Below, one piece after another: positions 32,469-45,914 of a DNA stretch of 64,000 nucleotides; the first letter of the stretch is position 1; every line of letters starts with the position of its first letter. Source of the stretch: Arbacia lixula. Its lineage: Eukaryota; Echinodermata; Echinoidea; Arbacioida; Arbaciidae. The notes below the pieces were generated by a model, which searched no databases, had not been told where the DNA came from, and worked only from the letters and a program-made list of their open reading frames with translations. Location: assembly GCA_963669155.1 (NCBI GenBank), contig OZ022576.1, forward strand, positions 16,307,035-16,371,034, in the 5' to 3' direction. The position numbers were made by a program, and so were the translations under genes.

Positions 32469-33140
32469 TAATTAATACATAACACAATGTACTTAACATT
32501 TTATGGAATAGAGTACCAAAGTGGTGTCTTCATATGAACATGTTGGCTCTAAACAAAGTCACTCCGGTGAGAGGTTTAGCTGTCTGATGTTGTCTATGGG
32601 GCTAGTGTCCGGCATTCCCAATTACAGTCCCTGTTGTGATCACCGCTCCATGCTCTACCCGTTTTGTTTAGAGCCAGTTGTCTTGACAATAATGCTCAAA
32701 TGACGCCACCTTTCGGTACTCTATAAGCCTGGTACACTTCGTTTATACAGAGGATTTCTAAAAACATCCGTGGTACATTTGTGCTGTGTACTGTATTTGC
32801 TGTAGTATGTGTTTTGTTGGGTGAAGTGTTGTACATGTAGATGTGTAGGAGTGAAATATTTGTCCATGTTAATATCCTGTTGTATGGTCTGGTACCAGCC
32901 GAGAGGATTGAATGCATGAGAGTGTGAGAGCAAGGTAACGAGAGTGACAGAGGGAAGATGTAGATGAAGTTGCTGATGAGATTGAGTGGTGTAAGAGCAG
33001 TATGGTTATGGCCCCCTGATTATACAAGGGCCAAAGAGTGTCAGGGTCAAAATTATTCTCCACACATGCACACATGCCATCATAATATAAATCAATACTA
33101 TGTACTTATATATAGTTTAAGTGACATCACTAGGTACTAC

Positions 33141-33450
33141 CAGGGATGTGTTATGGAAGGATAGGAAGCAACTTTCTTTCTTTGAACCCATGTGCCAAGC
33201 CGCTGAAAAGTTACGGTGTTCTCAGCAGGTGCTGTTCAGGTGTTTGAACAATTATGAACGTGATTGTGTGGCAACGGTTTCTCAGAGAGAACAAAAGAAA
33301 TGTACAGTCTCATTTCGCTTGTCCCGTTCTGTTAATGACATTTATACTTCCATGAGCACAACAGGTATCAGCAAACACAAATAAACAAATTTTCAAGTAA
33401 AATATCTCTGCTTCACGCAAACACACACAAACGCCGTTAATGATAACACA
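33141..33450 (+). mobile_element. partial hAT-like element, related to 60947-61671
   Basis: It begins CAGGGATGTGTTATGGAAGG and shares long blocks (CAACGGTTTCTCAGAGAGAA, CATTTCGCTTGTCC, TATCAGC) with the complement of 61400-61671. The far terminal repeat is not found, so this copy is truncated. Confidence 0.6.
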
Positions 33451-34524
33451 CAGCTTAATACATCATTTTGAGGGTGGTTGAATCTCCCAAATGCACAAGT
33501 TGTCTGAAAGTGAACAAATTGGTCAATTTTGTAATTAATACAAATAGCTTATATGTCCGATTTTTAATGATTCCTCAATACTTTTCGAAACAAAAGCAGA
33601 GTATTAGGATCTGTCATTATCTGCCGTTAACTTCCTTATAGTTTGCAAACGAATTTGTCAAAAACAAAACGTCTACAGACAAATGGGAAATTAAAGAAAT
33701 TTAATTGCCTCCTATATATAGGCCTTTTGCTTGACATATATTTCTTAAACATACTATCTTGAAGCAATAAATATCAACAATAGAGAAGAACGAGAATACA
33801 TAGGAAATTTCTAATTTCTAACATTTTAACGTGATATTATTCATCTTACGCTACTCAGCATATAAAAAAATTAGAACTTCATGCCGTCATTTTACACAAA
33901 ATGTAATAGCTTTTCCCTTTAAAAAAATATGAAGCCGCCCTCTTGACATGTTTCTTTATCTCCCTGCAAAATTTAATACTAAGTTCCTTTTCCCCTCAAA
34001 GAAAATATGAAGTCGCCCTCTTGACATGTTCCTATACTACCCATGCAAAATTTTGCGTCAGTATACAATCATCGATCCGAGGCTGAGATACATACATGTA
34101 CTAATCGAACCCTCCCCCCCCCCCCCTCCCCTCCCCCTGTGTCAAAACCTCCTCTCAAAACCCCCAGCCAGTCTATGATTGAGTGGTCTTTCCAGGGCAA
34201 ATTAGCCTAGCTTTTATATATACGTACGATGCAAAGTCGGACAAGAATGGCAGTGAGAAAAACTTGTGGAAAGGATAACTCCTTCCTTCTATCTACCCCT
34301 CCTTGCCCATATGTCTAATGTTTAGAATGGAAAACAAAAATCATAGTCAAACCTGTCCGTAAAGACCACGTACGGGAAATGCCATAAACAGGTGTAATCA
34401 CATGCAAACTGCTCTGGAGTGGTATAGAGTGTTTTTTTTTTATGGGTTTGTTTTCAGTTTTTTAAGTCGGGAATAAAGGATTTTTTTAGAACTGACCTTA
34501 TCTTATTCATTTTCAGAAGTTGGC
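33451..34524. other. AT-rich stretch, nothing recognised
   Basis: No gene, RNA or transposon end was recognised. It contains a locally duplicated block (ATATGAAGCCGCCCTCTTGAC at about 33928 and ATATGAAGTCGCCCTCTTGAC at about 34004, in units of about 77 bp) and a poly-C run near 34115. Confidence 0.5.
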
Positions 34525-34536
34525 ATGGAAATAGGA

Positions 34537-34700
<164 letters not shown>

Positions 34701-34899
34701 TATCTATCTTTTCATTTATATAATTATTTTTTTCGCTTTTTTTTTTACACGCTGTGACTGAGTTTTATACTTTTTCACTTGCTCCACTCTCTCACTCTCG
34801 AAAGTTTCTATTAAAGGTTTAGTTTAGTATTTTTTTGCATACTACTAACTTTAAATGAATGTATTCCCTTAAAAAAAAAAGAATTCTGGCCGCCGCACG

Positions 34900-35300
34900 C
34901 ATATGTGCACACCAAAGCATGACCCGTGTTATTGGTAGGCACTTTTGAGCTGAGGTTCACGGGTGGTGCCCTTCCACAGCAACGGTAAACAACGGTAGCG
35001 GGTGACTCACTCGTCACTTGCTGAAGCTCTCATGCTCCAATGCATTTTACATGGGACTGAAAGATGCTGCCGTTATTAGCGAGCTCTCGCTTGTGTTGCG
35101 GTACCCAAGTACGGTACGCGCCCGCCGAGCAGCGATAGATATCGCTACCGTACCGTGCCGTTTACCGTGCTCATTCAAAATCTGCCGTGTGTCGTTGCGT
35201 CGGAATGCCACAGCGTGAATTTGTGTTTCTCTTCAAAAATACCGACAACGATGAGCTTCGATGTGCGATTGTTGTTTTACACTGTCTGATGAAGTATTCC
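34900..35300 (+). promoter_or_regulatory. CpG-rich candidate promoter of the membrane-protein gene
   Basis: CpG density rises sharply (CGGTACGCGCCCGCCGAGCA, CGCTACCGTACCGTGCCG) about 1 kb upstream of the first coding exon at 36148, whose ATG lies right behind a splice acceptor. A non-coding first exon here is therefore likely. Its exact start and donor are not resolved. Confidence 0.4.
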
Positions 35301-36147
35301 AACTTACACGGATGTGAACCAAGCACATGATGAGGCAAATTTCAGATGATGAGCTGTTTTTCGATTGTCATGATTGTGGTCCCAACTCCGCAATGAATCT
35401 GGGCACTTATTGCACAACAACATCTCATGGGCATCCCAACACATATTTGGACGTGACTATTCACTAATCAGCAACGCACTCGCGCAAGAACAAGGTGATC
35501 TAAACTGTTTAATTTCAAGATAGGAGAGGAAAGTGTCTTTGAAAAGGAAGACATGAAGAGGGAAAAGAGATTTATACATTTACAGAATGAATTGGTAAAT
35601 CCTAGCTGGCCGTATAGGAGCAGAATGATGTCAATGATCAAGTGATGCCATCCACTTTTTTAGTGAACCATCAAAGTATTAAACCATGCACTAAATGACA
35701 TTGAGTTAGTACACATTTTGTGCGCCCATCGTACTGAGACTAGAGAGTGAGATGGTTACCAAGTAGACCTAGGCTAAAGCTTGATGTGACAAAACCAAGT
35801 CTGAGTGAGAGTAAATAATACATTTGTGAGAAAAATGGATCTACATGTGAGTTATCGGACAGATCAGGAACGGGATAGACAATCCTAGAAGTACTAGAAC
35901 TATGTTGCACTGCCACGTCATACAGCACTGACTTTGTTTTGTTTACACATGAATGCAAATTATATCCAGATGAAGCTCATGCACTGACTAGACCATGTAG
36001 CATGATCAAGTTTTGACTTGAAACAGAAACCCATGTGACATTGTTGCACCTTAGATTTTACATTAAGCATATGCTGAAGTATAAATATCAGAGTGACTCA
36101 GTTTTCCAAACCTTCAAACTGTTTTTTTTTTTATTCACGACTCTTAG

Positions 36148-36321
36148 ATGGCGAGAAAGCAGCTGTGTTGTACGGACAATCTGTTTGCCCTGCCGGTGTG
36201 TGGAGTGTTTGTATCACTCCTGGGTTTGGTCCTCCTTATCATCTACCTGGTGGCTCGGGGCATCACTTCCTCCCTCCATCTTGTGGAGGCACCCATCCCA
36301 ACCTACATCGCAGCCCTGCTG
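36148..36321 (+). CDS. membrane-protein coding exon 1 (TM1)
   Basis: The ATG lies immediately after the acceptor CGACTCTTAG, and the exon has 58 codons, phase 0. It encodes a hydrophobic segment (FVSLLGLVLLIIYLVA) and the start of TM2. Two other open frames over the exon lack this membrane pattern. Confidence 0.8.
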
Positions 36322-39300
36322 GTAAAGTGCACTTAATTCTTTCCTAGTCCATTTCAGTCATGCAAGCGCATACATTATTACTTTGTCAGTCAGCTATCGA
36401 GTCAGAAGACCATGTAGGCAGTCTACCTGTACTACCCGTGCACAGTTTGTATGTCTCAACTTGCACGTCTGATTGCTGTCTGGTGTAAATAGGCACATTA
36501 TGAATTTGAGTTGATATACTGGTAGTTATTGGCCAAAGCTGGTCTCCAACGTGTCACTCGCAAGTCCTTTAAATGTCTGTCTACGGCTATGTACAGTCTC
36601 GTTTGAACCCTCTACCTTCGTTTTATACATGTAGCAAATATGGAAAAGGTGAGGTTGTCTTAAAGAAACATGTTTGTATCTATGACAAGTCTTATTATGG
36701 TTTAGCTGTCCAATAAAGTTGTTTTCACTTTTTATTAACACACAATCACTAGTACCATGACTTTACTCTGGCAAATCAAACGGTTAATTGATGAAGATGC
36801 TCTTTTACCAAAAACAAAAATTTAACTGTCATATCCTTGATTGGGAATCAAAACATAGTTTCTTAAAAAAACCCATTTCCTACAAATCTTGAACATCACA
36901 ATGTTTGTTAAGCAAGTGCACTAGAGTGTCAGGGGATAACAGAATTACACATATTGCTCAGTCATCTATACCTCTGTTGTTTTCTGATTGACTGCCAAGC
37001 ATTTCATTATTAGATGTGTATGCTATGAACTGTTTAATTTGACTAAAATAACATTTCTTGTTCTTATCTGTCCACCTCTACAGACAATATCTCTTGGAAT
37101 CATTTTGATTATCCTGCTGAAGAAAAGGCATATCCTCTTGGTGAGTATTAAAAAATATCCACAATCTAAAGTCTAGCTTGTATTTTTCCTTTCATATTCA
37201 ATCCTGTCAATGATTTGTATTTCTTGCTTCTTCTAGTACCTAGTAAGTTTGATTTTAGGACTATATTATTTTGAGGACAGTCCTTGATGTGATCCTGAAT
37301 TAACCCTCTTAGTATCAAGCCAGAGAAAGCCCATTGACTTTACACACTTCCCATGCACCTATGGTGGTGGAAGGGTTACATGAGAATGAGTCCTGTGATC
37401 ATAACGGAATGGTTCTGCCATGAACATGGAGCCCATAAATTTTTTCTTTTCAGTACAGCACATTCTCTTATGCTTTTTTTTTTTAAATAATTATTACATC
37501 ATGTACAGTTCTAAGACACTCCTTTTTAATTTTTTGTCTGTAATCCTGTGTAAAAAAAATTGAAATCATAATCAAAACAATTTTGAAGATATGAAATCAC
37601 TTTAACCCTGAAATTGTGTACTTCCAATTTAACATCCACCATTGAAGTATGAGATTCTGCTTTGTGTTTGTGCATTCTACGCAGGGACATAGGTGCATAT
37701 ATCTACAAGATTAATCACTCACTTTCAGCAATTTATAAAGGTCTGAAACAACTATCCTAGCGATGCCACATTTCATTAATGGTGTTTGAAATTGTCACAG
37801 ATCTTAGCTTTCTCATTAGTTGGCAGATTTTTGTTGAACTTCACCTATCCTCAATCAATTTTATATGTATAATGCAGGATGATAGAAATTGTTTTGTAGG
37901 GGTTCCTTTCCAAGTCTGTAAGGGACATGTAAATCATGCTGTGCATCATCTAGTCTATAAGCATATTGTATTTTCACAAGGGCTATTCTTGGCATTGCGA
38001 GGGCTAAATCGTCCTTAACCCTTTTGAATTTCTTCCCTCATGAAGAGTAATATCAACATATTTCTTTAGGGTATTATTTCCCTTTAACCGTTTTAAGACC
38101 AAGCTATGAACGCTCGAATGGTTTGTTATACATGTGTGTGCCCATGTGACTGAGAAGGTTAATTCTGTATACTTGATTTGTGTCATATATCCCACTAGAT
38201 CTGCTGCTCCATTCTGCTGAGTGTGCTAGACCTGATCGTGTGCACTGTGCATGCTGTGACGGCTGGTCTGGTCTCCATTCCTTTCCTGGGGAGTTTCTCT
38301 GTGTGTGTACTCAGGGCCACCAGCGCAGAGTGCCAGTGCTACATTCTTGGGGACGGAACCAGCAACAGTAGTGTGATCGTGCCTGGAGGTAGGTTTTCAC
38401 CCTAGTGTTCCAGGGGCCATATTCATAAAACCATGGTTACTCCAGGTCCATAGCAAATTTTTACATGTGAACTGGACCAGAATTCATGACGCCACAAAAT
38501 TTTATCCATGAATTATGGATTTAAAGTATTTTGATGTTTAAGATATCAATGTCTATATACTCCTTCTCTATTCACAGGTAAGTATATGAACAAACTTTGG
38601 AGGAAAATGAGAATTCTCCTTACCTCCACCCCTCTTCTTCTTTCCTGCTTTTGTATTTAACTTAAGTTTCAGCCCGTGAGCATGTAGATGGCTTGAATAA
38701 TCATACAGAATTTACATGCATCTACAAATCCAGTTTATTCTTGATTTTTTTTTTTTTTTGCAGATGGAACCAAGCATTACACATTCCGAGATGTGAAGAG
38801 CTGCAGTTCTATCCAGACCACACTTAAAGAGTTCCTCTACACACTGTGCATTGTCTACAGCTTTGTAGCCCTCGGCTGTGTTGTGGCAGGCGCTCTGTCT
38901 ACTCTTCTACTGTGCGGCCGAAGAAGACTGCATAAAAGCACGGTATGACAGGTCGATGATTCAAATGTTGACGATAATGGCAGAGATGCCAATCTGTGTA
39001 CATTGCTGCTGTGGGGCTTCAGTAGGCAACACTCATATTCTAATGCCACTGATAATTTATGATCATGGTAATATGTTAAGAATATGATAGTAATGATAGT
39101 AATAAATTTAAAAATTTGTAATTGTTATCATGATACAAATTGTAATGACAAGATTTACAAAAAGAAGTGGAGCATTCCGCTGCTGTCAGTTGGTGCAAAA
39201 TGGGTTGTAAGAATCGTACATTCACCATGTATTTCACTCAACGTGCATGTATTAAAAGATGGAGGCAACACACCTGAAACGTCAGGTCTCGAGTGGGCCC

Positions 39301-41983
39301 TTTAAAGGTCCATCACATATTCCCCATTTTCGAAAGAATATTGGATGAATGGTTTATCCCGAGCTTCCTTTCTGCTAAGTCGAACACTAGAAAGAATACA
39401 TATTTTGACAATTTGTCTCCAATGTTTAACCTTAAGCATTGGAAGTAAGTCCATATCAAGTTACAGTGACTCTAGGCAATGTATTAATATTTCAATTTCA
39501 CCATAAAAAAGGAGCCCATAATTTCACTGCTATTTACTTTTTCTGACAGGATGAGGCAGATGCTGCCCCTTCAAGAAGAAGAGTTCAAGAAACCAGTCAT
39601 AATGCAGGTAAGTGTTTGTATTCCTGCCCCTTCTCTCCCACCACATGTGAATATTTAAGGGTTATAGGTTCAAGCCATTACTAATCATCTTTCCTAAACA
39701 CATTGGGGCATATATATTCCTTGATGTGGTGCTTATTAGATGTGCTGAGCAAACACAATCTCAAACCCTCTTGTAAAACACTTCAATTGTTGGAGACTGA
39801 AGAAGTGGGGCCAAAGTGAATGCTAACTTGCATTTGATGCGGAGACGGATGTCAGAAAAATGGATGGTTGTATTCCATAATCGTGTTCATTACTATATTA
39901 ATTAATTTGACCATAATGCCTTAAGTAAATTTCTTAAATATATTTGCTATATATGTCCTCATAACATATGAATTATATACAGTACATCTCATAACAAATA
40001 TTTTGTTATTGTTATAAATACAAAATTGGACCTGCAACTGAAATTCAGATATTGCGCTGATCAGTTTCTTTGTTCTGTTTGTTTTCCTGTACCTTTGTGA
40101 CGTTTATACTTGGACATGGCATGGGTTGATCTTCATTCTGCCGCTTTTGGATCGTTGTAGATGAGACTCAAGACAGAAGCAGCTCCATCAGGAGGAGTCT
40201 GGATCGACCTACTACCGCTGGACGGCCTGCCTCCAGGACAGGAAGAGAGGTCGCGACCCCAGTTACCCATCAGGCCTCTGCAACCCCACAGAGTGTGGGA
40301 AGAACAAGTGGGAGTGGGCCTGTCCGAAGGTCTCTGAGTGTGACCACACCCCCGACGTCGCCACTCACTGCTTCCTCAGCTACAGCAGCACCAGGAACAA
40401 TATCCTCAAGCAGTGGAAGGCCTCCCACACGCAGCCACTCCACAGCAGGGTCCAGCACAGAGAATGGGTCTAGGCAGCGTCAAAGACTCCCTATACTGGT
40501 TAGAGGCGGCTACCTCCAGAGCCACGTCAATGGTCCCAGGGTACCGGTCTACACATTGCAAGGGTCAAACGAGGCCTACATTGCCCTGACAGACCTTCCA
40601 CGCCTGCAGCTTCCAGCTTTAGACCAGGTCCCTGCTTATGTTAGAGAGGTGCAAGACATCCCAAGCTATGAACCACCACCCTATAGTCCTGTGGCAGAGA
40701 CACTTTCAGAGTCCCCAGAACTAAGGGAACCTGTAGGATCAAGCCAGACACCAACAGCTAGGCAGTGTTTGACATTTGATGCAGAAGTTCCTGACGAGCA
40801 GAATATTGTCTCATTGCAAGCATTGTCTCCCACCACTGTGACAGAAGAAACACAGCAACCATCTATGGAAGTGGATCAAGCCATAGGTAGCACAGACTCC
40901 CTAGAAGATCTCCAAGAAGAAACTGGGCTTGATGGTAGCCGGTCAATAGCGCTAGGAACAGATGACATTCTTATTCACAACACTGGAATGACCGTTGTTG
41001 AGGACAGTTCACATGGAGTTGTAAACCAAGGATTGTTGTATGATGAGGAAGAGGAAGGCAGCCACACGAGTGCTAGCATCTCAACAGACCAACAGCCACC
41101 AGATATCCTGATGGAGGCGATTGAATCTGCCCGATCAAGCCTGAATGTCACCGCTAATGTTATGGATATTTCCACAAACTCTGTTGTACAAAGTGATAGT
41201 CCAATACTTAATAGTGCTTCAGAGATATCGTCAAGCATTGCACCAAGCAGTGTAGACATGTCTTCCACATCTAGGAATGCTTTGCATCAGGATTCATCAA
41301 TGACAAACAGATCCAGACCAGAGCAGAGGCTGGATGCTGGTATGAACTCAGAAAACAGAGCAGATAGACAAACACAAAGAACACAGCTGGACATTACAGG
41401 AGGTAGAGACAGGCACACAAGTGGAAGAGACAGCTCTCAAACTGTGGTTGAGCCTACAGGGAGTCATCTGATCCGTGCAGCCAGTATGGCCACCTATAAC
41501 CCAAGTGGAGAGGCATCCGCCTCGGCTCCACACAGAGATCAAATCGAGAGTAGCCGTTCTCGATCAAGAGAGGTCAAGAGATCTCAAAGTCTGAATGCTG
41601 CTGGAAACCCACCTACAGATCGTTCCGTCCGAGGGAAATCGCCCAAGTCCAAGAAGACCAAAAGACATGCTGCTACTTACGGAAGGGAGAGAGGGCTAGA
41701 CAGCAGACAGAAAGCACTGAATTACATCTATGCGCCAGAAGAATACCACCATCACCACAGCATCATGACAACACCAAAGAGGTTAGATAGAGATAGGAAA
41801 AGAGAGAGTGGTGACAGATCTAGGCCTCGACAGTCAAGTTCATCAAACAGCGAAAATCTGTCAGACATCTTGAATCTTGTAGAGACAGTTCGTGGAACTT
41901 CAGTGCAAACTAAAAGTTCTTCCAGGAAAAAAGCAAAGAAAAAGTCTTCTAAGCAGACTAATGTATTTGATAGCAAAGTCTGA
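36148..41983 (+). CDS. four-pass membrane protein, ENTREP/FAM189-like
   Basis: Coding exons: 36148-36321, 37084-37140, 38199-38388, 38764-38942, 39550-39607, 40161-41983. Total 2481 nt, 826 aa. Hydrophobic segments lie at about 14-37, 52-72, 75-103 and 167-191. Between TM3 and TM4 is a Cys-containing loop (CQCYILGD, then C154 before LKEFLYTLC). After TM4 comes GRRRLHK, so the tail is cytoplasmic. The tail of about 630 aa is Ser/Thr-rich and ends in a Lys-rich patch. It contains EPPPYSP (PPPY at 391-394), a ligand type for WW domains of NEDD4-family ubiquitin ligases. The four-TM layout, the C..LK..L..C pattern before TM4 and the PPxY tail resemble ENTREP1-3 (FAM189). That family link is from memory and tentative. 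The N-terminus may extend into an upstream exon. AATAAA follows at 42058. Confidence 0.85.
37084..37140 (+). CDS. membrane-protein coding exon 2 (TM2)
   Basis: 57 nt, phase 0 at both ends; encodes TISLGIILIILLKKRHILL. The KKR after TM2 suggests a short cytoplasmic turn. Confidence 0.8.
38199..38388 (+). CDS. membrane-protein coding exon 3 (TM3 and loop)
   Basis: Residues 78-140, ICCSILLSVLDLIVCTVHAV then the loop with ECQCYILGDG and an NSS glycosylation sequon. The donor GTAGGT leaves phase 1. Confidence 0.82.
38764..38942 (+). CDS. membrane-protein coding exon 4 (TM4)
   Basis: Residues 141-200, the second half of the loop (C154) and TM4 (TLCIVYSFVALGCVVAGALS), then the GRRRLHK stop-transfer patch. 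The acceptor has a 13-T tract; the donor is GTATGA. Confidence 0.82.
39550..39607 (+). CDS. membrane-protein coding exon 5
   Basis: 58 nt, residues 201-219, DEADAAPSRRRVQETSHNA; start of the cytoplasmic tail. Phases match the exons on both sides. Confidence 0.75.
40161..41983 (+). CDS. membrane-protein last coding exon (cytoplasmic tail)
   Basis: This is the longest uninterrupted frame in the window, 607 codons plus TGA. Arg-Ser patches (SIRRSLDRP, VRRSLSVT) may be basophilic-kinase sites. PPPY lies at 391-394, acidic Ser-rich stretches in the middle, and a basic end (SRKKAKKKSSKQ). No globular domain is recognised, so it is probably disordered. Confidence 0.9.
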
Positions 41984-42057
41984 AAGCCTGATAGATGGAG
42001 CATATTTACCAAATTTTTGAAAAGTTTGTTTAAGAGGTTTTTATTTGAGAAATTGTG

Positions 42058-42063
42058 AATAAA
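42058..42063 (+). terminator. polyadenylation signal
   Basis: AATAAA 75 nt after the stop of the membrane-protein gene. Other downstream A/T-rich signals could extend the 3' UTR. Confidence 0.6.
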
Positions 42064-45000
42064 TTAAACACATATACATTAAAAGAATTGAATTAGATGG
42101 TGACAATTTGTCAGGATACCATTGGTTATATTTTTTATAAGGACTGATTGTCTTTTACATTCAGGCATGCCCTCCTTTCCCACAAATTCAGTCATAAACA
42201 AAGCGTGAGGAGATAGACTTATTGATCCAAAGCTTTTATGTCTGGCCATATTCAATAATTATAAGCATTATGCTTACTGGTTGTCTAGCCCTTTATCCCA
42301 GACTAGTCATATTTTAAGAGACACCAGACAGATAAGTGGTTAAGAAGAAATTTTAATACTTTGTTATTATTGTATGTAATTAGTGTATGATTGTTATTAC
42401 CATTCACCTTGAAATGATTGTACATCATCTTGAAGATTATGAGGGCTTATGCCACCAGACAAGTATCTAGAAATTGTATTCTCACCCACCTTGAGACATG
42501 TCTTTAGTCACCTTGAAGATACAGATGATTACCTTGCTGAAATGTGTGCACATGTGTGAATTGTGCTTTGTATTCATTTCTAAATACTGCATTATTTTTG
42601 CACATATCCTTTTCTATAATATGTTATATGTTCTATCATTGTGTGAGCTGGAAATATTTCCAGTAATTAAAAGTATATACAGGTACCGTGTAGATGCCTT
42701 GCTTGAAATGTGTGCGCATGTGCAAAGGATTCACAAGTATTTATGCATTGTGTATTGATATGTCATTATTGCCTATTTATTTTTTGAATAGTTTGATGTG
42801 GTATGCACCTTGTTGGCGATATATATTGAATTGCAAGTACATGTACATGTGTTTTGTGGACACCATTCTTGCCAAAAGTGCCATAAAAAAGAATTGAGGC
42901 TTATTTTCATGCATTATGTTTAAAAAATACTTTCTGATAAAAAAAAAAAGAGTGATATGTTATGGGTTTATGTTCATTTTGAAAGCATGGTTAAAGTTTG
43001 ATTCATTTGTGAACAGAGGCACTTGTGATCACTTTGAGTGCATTGATAAAACAATATGTGTGAGTTAAAAGATGGCATTCTAAGCCGGAAATGCAGAACA
43101 ATATAAACAGTAGATGTGATATTTGTGAGTCTCTTTATATGATGTCATTCAGTACTGATTATTCAGAGGTTAAGGGTAGGAGTGATAATGATTATGGGCG
43201 GTAATAAGTGCAGAACCATTCTGCCATCATTACCAGGGCCTGATTTCATTTTGATTTGAAAGATTTTGTCATTTGGAAATGAGTCCTTCCTAGTATCCTG
43301 AAATGGAACTAGAATATTGGAGCAGAATGGGACCCCAATTATTATGGGCCCCATAATCTTTAGCGTTACTTCCCTTACCTTTGATTTTGATAAACAAATG
43401 ATCACTGCATGCTTTGATTTAGATGATTTTAGTTTTACTGCGTTAAAATAGTTTTAAGTGTGGGAGAGCTTAGTGAGGGCTGTTCCTGGTATGCACATAC
43501 CAGACTGGTAAATTAAGAGGGGATGTCAGTCTCAACCAAACAGCTCTGATCAATAAAAGAAAAAAAGGAAGAAACTTTATAAGGACCTGCTTTAGGGTAA
43601 ACTCATTGTACAAAGATGCACAACCAGAACTCAAAGTGACATTTTGATTTGACTGTGTTATGATTCTTGCATAAATCACTTTGATATGAAACTTGAACAG
43701 AAAAGTATCAATGCGTTGTCTGTTTCTGCACATTCCATTGCATCTCATTTTATCCACAGGAATTTGCGAGCATTGTGTGAACACTAGATATAATTAAAGC
43801 CACTGTTTTTCTATTATACTTGGTGCTTTCCTTTAATAGTTGCAATGAAATTAATGTTTTATTTCATAAACATGCAGAAAATGATGGACTATCTACCAAT
43901 TTCAGAGGAGTAGCTCCTCTATGACATTCATATAAGATTTATAATTATGTCAGAAGTAAATATTCCTTGATTTCAGAGAAAAAAAGCAGTGGGCTGTAAT
44001 GCAGAGAAAAGCATTATATGAGATTACTGGTGCACTATACATGTTTTAGAACCCTGCCATAATTAAAGTCTTAAATTAAGGTCTTAAATTAGAACAAAAC
44101 TCTTGAATTAGAACTAAATTTCTAAATTTGAAGAACATGCATTATGTACCAAGCTACAATGTTATTTTGTCTTTCCTGTACTATCTTCCATCCCTTAGTT
44201 TGTGTATGGAGTATAGAGCTCATTCATCATGCTGCATCAACATTAATTCCATAGCCAAAGCATCTTGTAAATTACCAAGTCATATCTTATTAATGTGCTG
44301 AATGATTCTTCATGTAAAAAAGTGAAATTGTGCTTTCATGCTGTACATTGATACATAATTGTGAGTGAAAATATTAATCAAAGTAAATGTATGTGTTCTC
44401 ATGATGAAGGAAAATGTATCATATGTGATAAGATATTGATACTCACTAGTCATTGCATTCACCTTTGATACCAAGAATAGGATACTGTCCATTCTTTGAG
44501 TAATGGAATACAAAATGAACTAGAACAAGAGTTGAATGAAACTAGATATTACAAGTATGTGTAAACATACAGGTACTAAGTATGTAACAGTGGAGGTAAT
44601 AAAGGTTTATGATCCATGCACTACATACATTTTAATACCCATTATTCCCTCTTAAATATTGGACTTATATTATAACACTGACATGTGTTGGATAACTTTT
44701 TCAGAGTATGTATTAAACAATATCGACAGTAATTTGAATGTTTAATGGTTAGTAAAATTTAATTATCAGCATAAACCTGAATCGATGGGAAACTTCTGAT
44801 AAAAATAAAAAGATGCTTATTGTTGAATGTAGGATACCAGTAGTTTCTTTGAATAGCCAGGTCTGCTTGTTATAGCAATTGTCCTTGTTTTAGATCTGTC
44901 CCGTTTATGTTGTGTGCAACTGCTTAATTGATATACGATACACAGATAACAAGAACTGACAGATCTGTTGAAACGGTTGTAAAAAACATAAGGAGAATCA

Positions 45001-45293
45001 ACTGTATATTGTGTACTCGCCTTCAACTTTAAATTATTGTATTCATTTTGATCATGGATTTCAAAATTCAAAGCTCTATTTACGCAAGAGCTCTCATAGT
45101 TTTGTAACCATTTTAAATACTATATATTAAAGTGTAATCAATTACATTAATGATATATTTTTTTGTATACGGTTTGAGAATAAAGGAGGTACACTAGTTA
45201 TGTACCATTGGAGTGTAGACGATATCTATAAAGACAATTTGTACATAGCATGCAATGTGTTCCCTTCACATTCTTGAATTTTGAATTTCAGAT
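42064..45293. other. AT-rich intergenic stretch
   Basis: No gene or transposon end was recognised. It may include alternative 3' UTR of the plus-strand gene. A GTACATGTACATGT palindrome lies near 42837. Open frames are short and featureless. Confidence 0.5.
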
Positions 45294-45683
45294 CAATTCT
45301 CCCTATCGCATATAGCCGATATCCAGCGATATCACCTCGCGATACCGATATCTGATCGATTGCTCTTGGAACATATACTTCCGGTAAGAGTTTGTTGTCG
45401 GCGCAAAGTGATCTAGAAATAGCTTTTTTGGATGAATTAATCAGTGAACAATTTATCTAGGATTAAGGTTATGGTCAGGGTTAGGTATAGAATTAGGTTT
45501 AGGGTTAGGGTAAGGGTCAGGGTTAGCTTTAGAGTTAAAATTCATAAAATTAGTGGGAAACCGTGGTTCCTGTTGTACGGGATGTACGTGGACCGGAAGT
45601 TCGTATCCCAAGAATTAAAGGTAAAATAATTAGAGCGCCACACACGTTCAGATTCGGAGGGCTATATGCGATAGGGAGAATTG
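45294..45683. mobile_element. inverted-repeat element with telomere-like insert
   Basis: CAATTCTCCCTATCGCATAT on the left and ATATGCGATAGGGAGAATTG on the right. Further inside the left arm are CCGATATC and GCGATATC blocks. Between the arms lies a degenerate TTAGGG array. About 390 bp, non-coding. Confidence 0.65.
45461..45540 (+). repeat. interstitial TTAGGG-like repeat
   Basis: TTTAGGGTTAGGGTAAGGG, plus flanking GGTTAGG and CAGGGTTAG variants, make a short degenerate array of the animal telomere motif inside an inverted-repeat element. Confidence 0.75.
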
Positions 45684-45857
45684 TGTTTTCATCACTTGCC
45701 AGAATGGTTGATAGATTTGCAAATTAAAGTGGAGCTGGTGTGTTTGTGTGTGTATGTAGAGGGGGGGGGGGGCATGGTTACTAGCATAAGAGTAATCTCT
45801 GTATCCAAAGGCATGTCTTCTCTTAATGAGTGGATAATCAACATGCCTCTCTCTCTA

Positions 45858-45911
<54 letters not shown>
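45858..45911. repeat. CA microsatellite
   Basis: A CA run of about 26 units. Overlapping His/Thr and Cys/Val frames are artefacts. Confidence 0.95.

Positions 45912-45914
<3 letters not shown>

Noticed and set aside
41348..42012. Minus-strand frames opposite the large coding exon
   Set aside because: Shadows of the 607-codon plus-strand exon.
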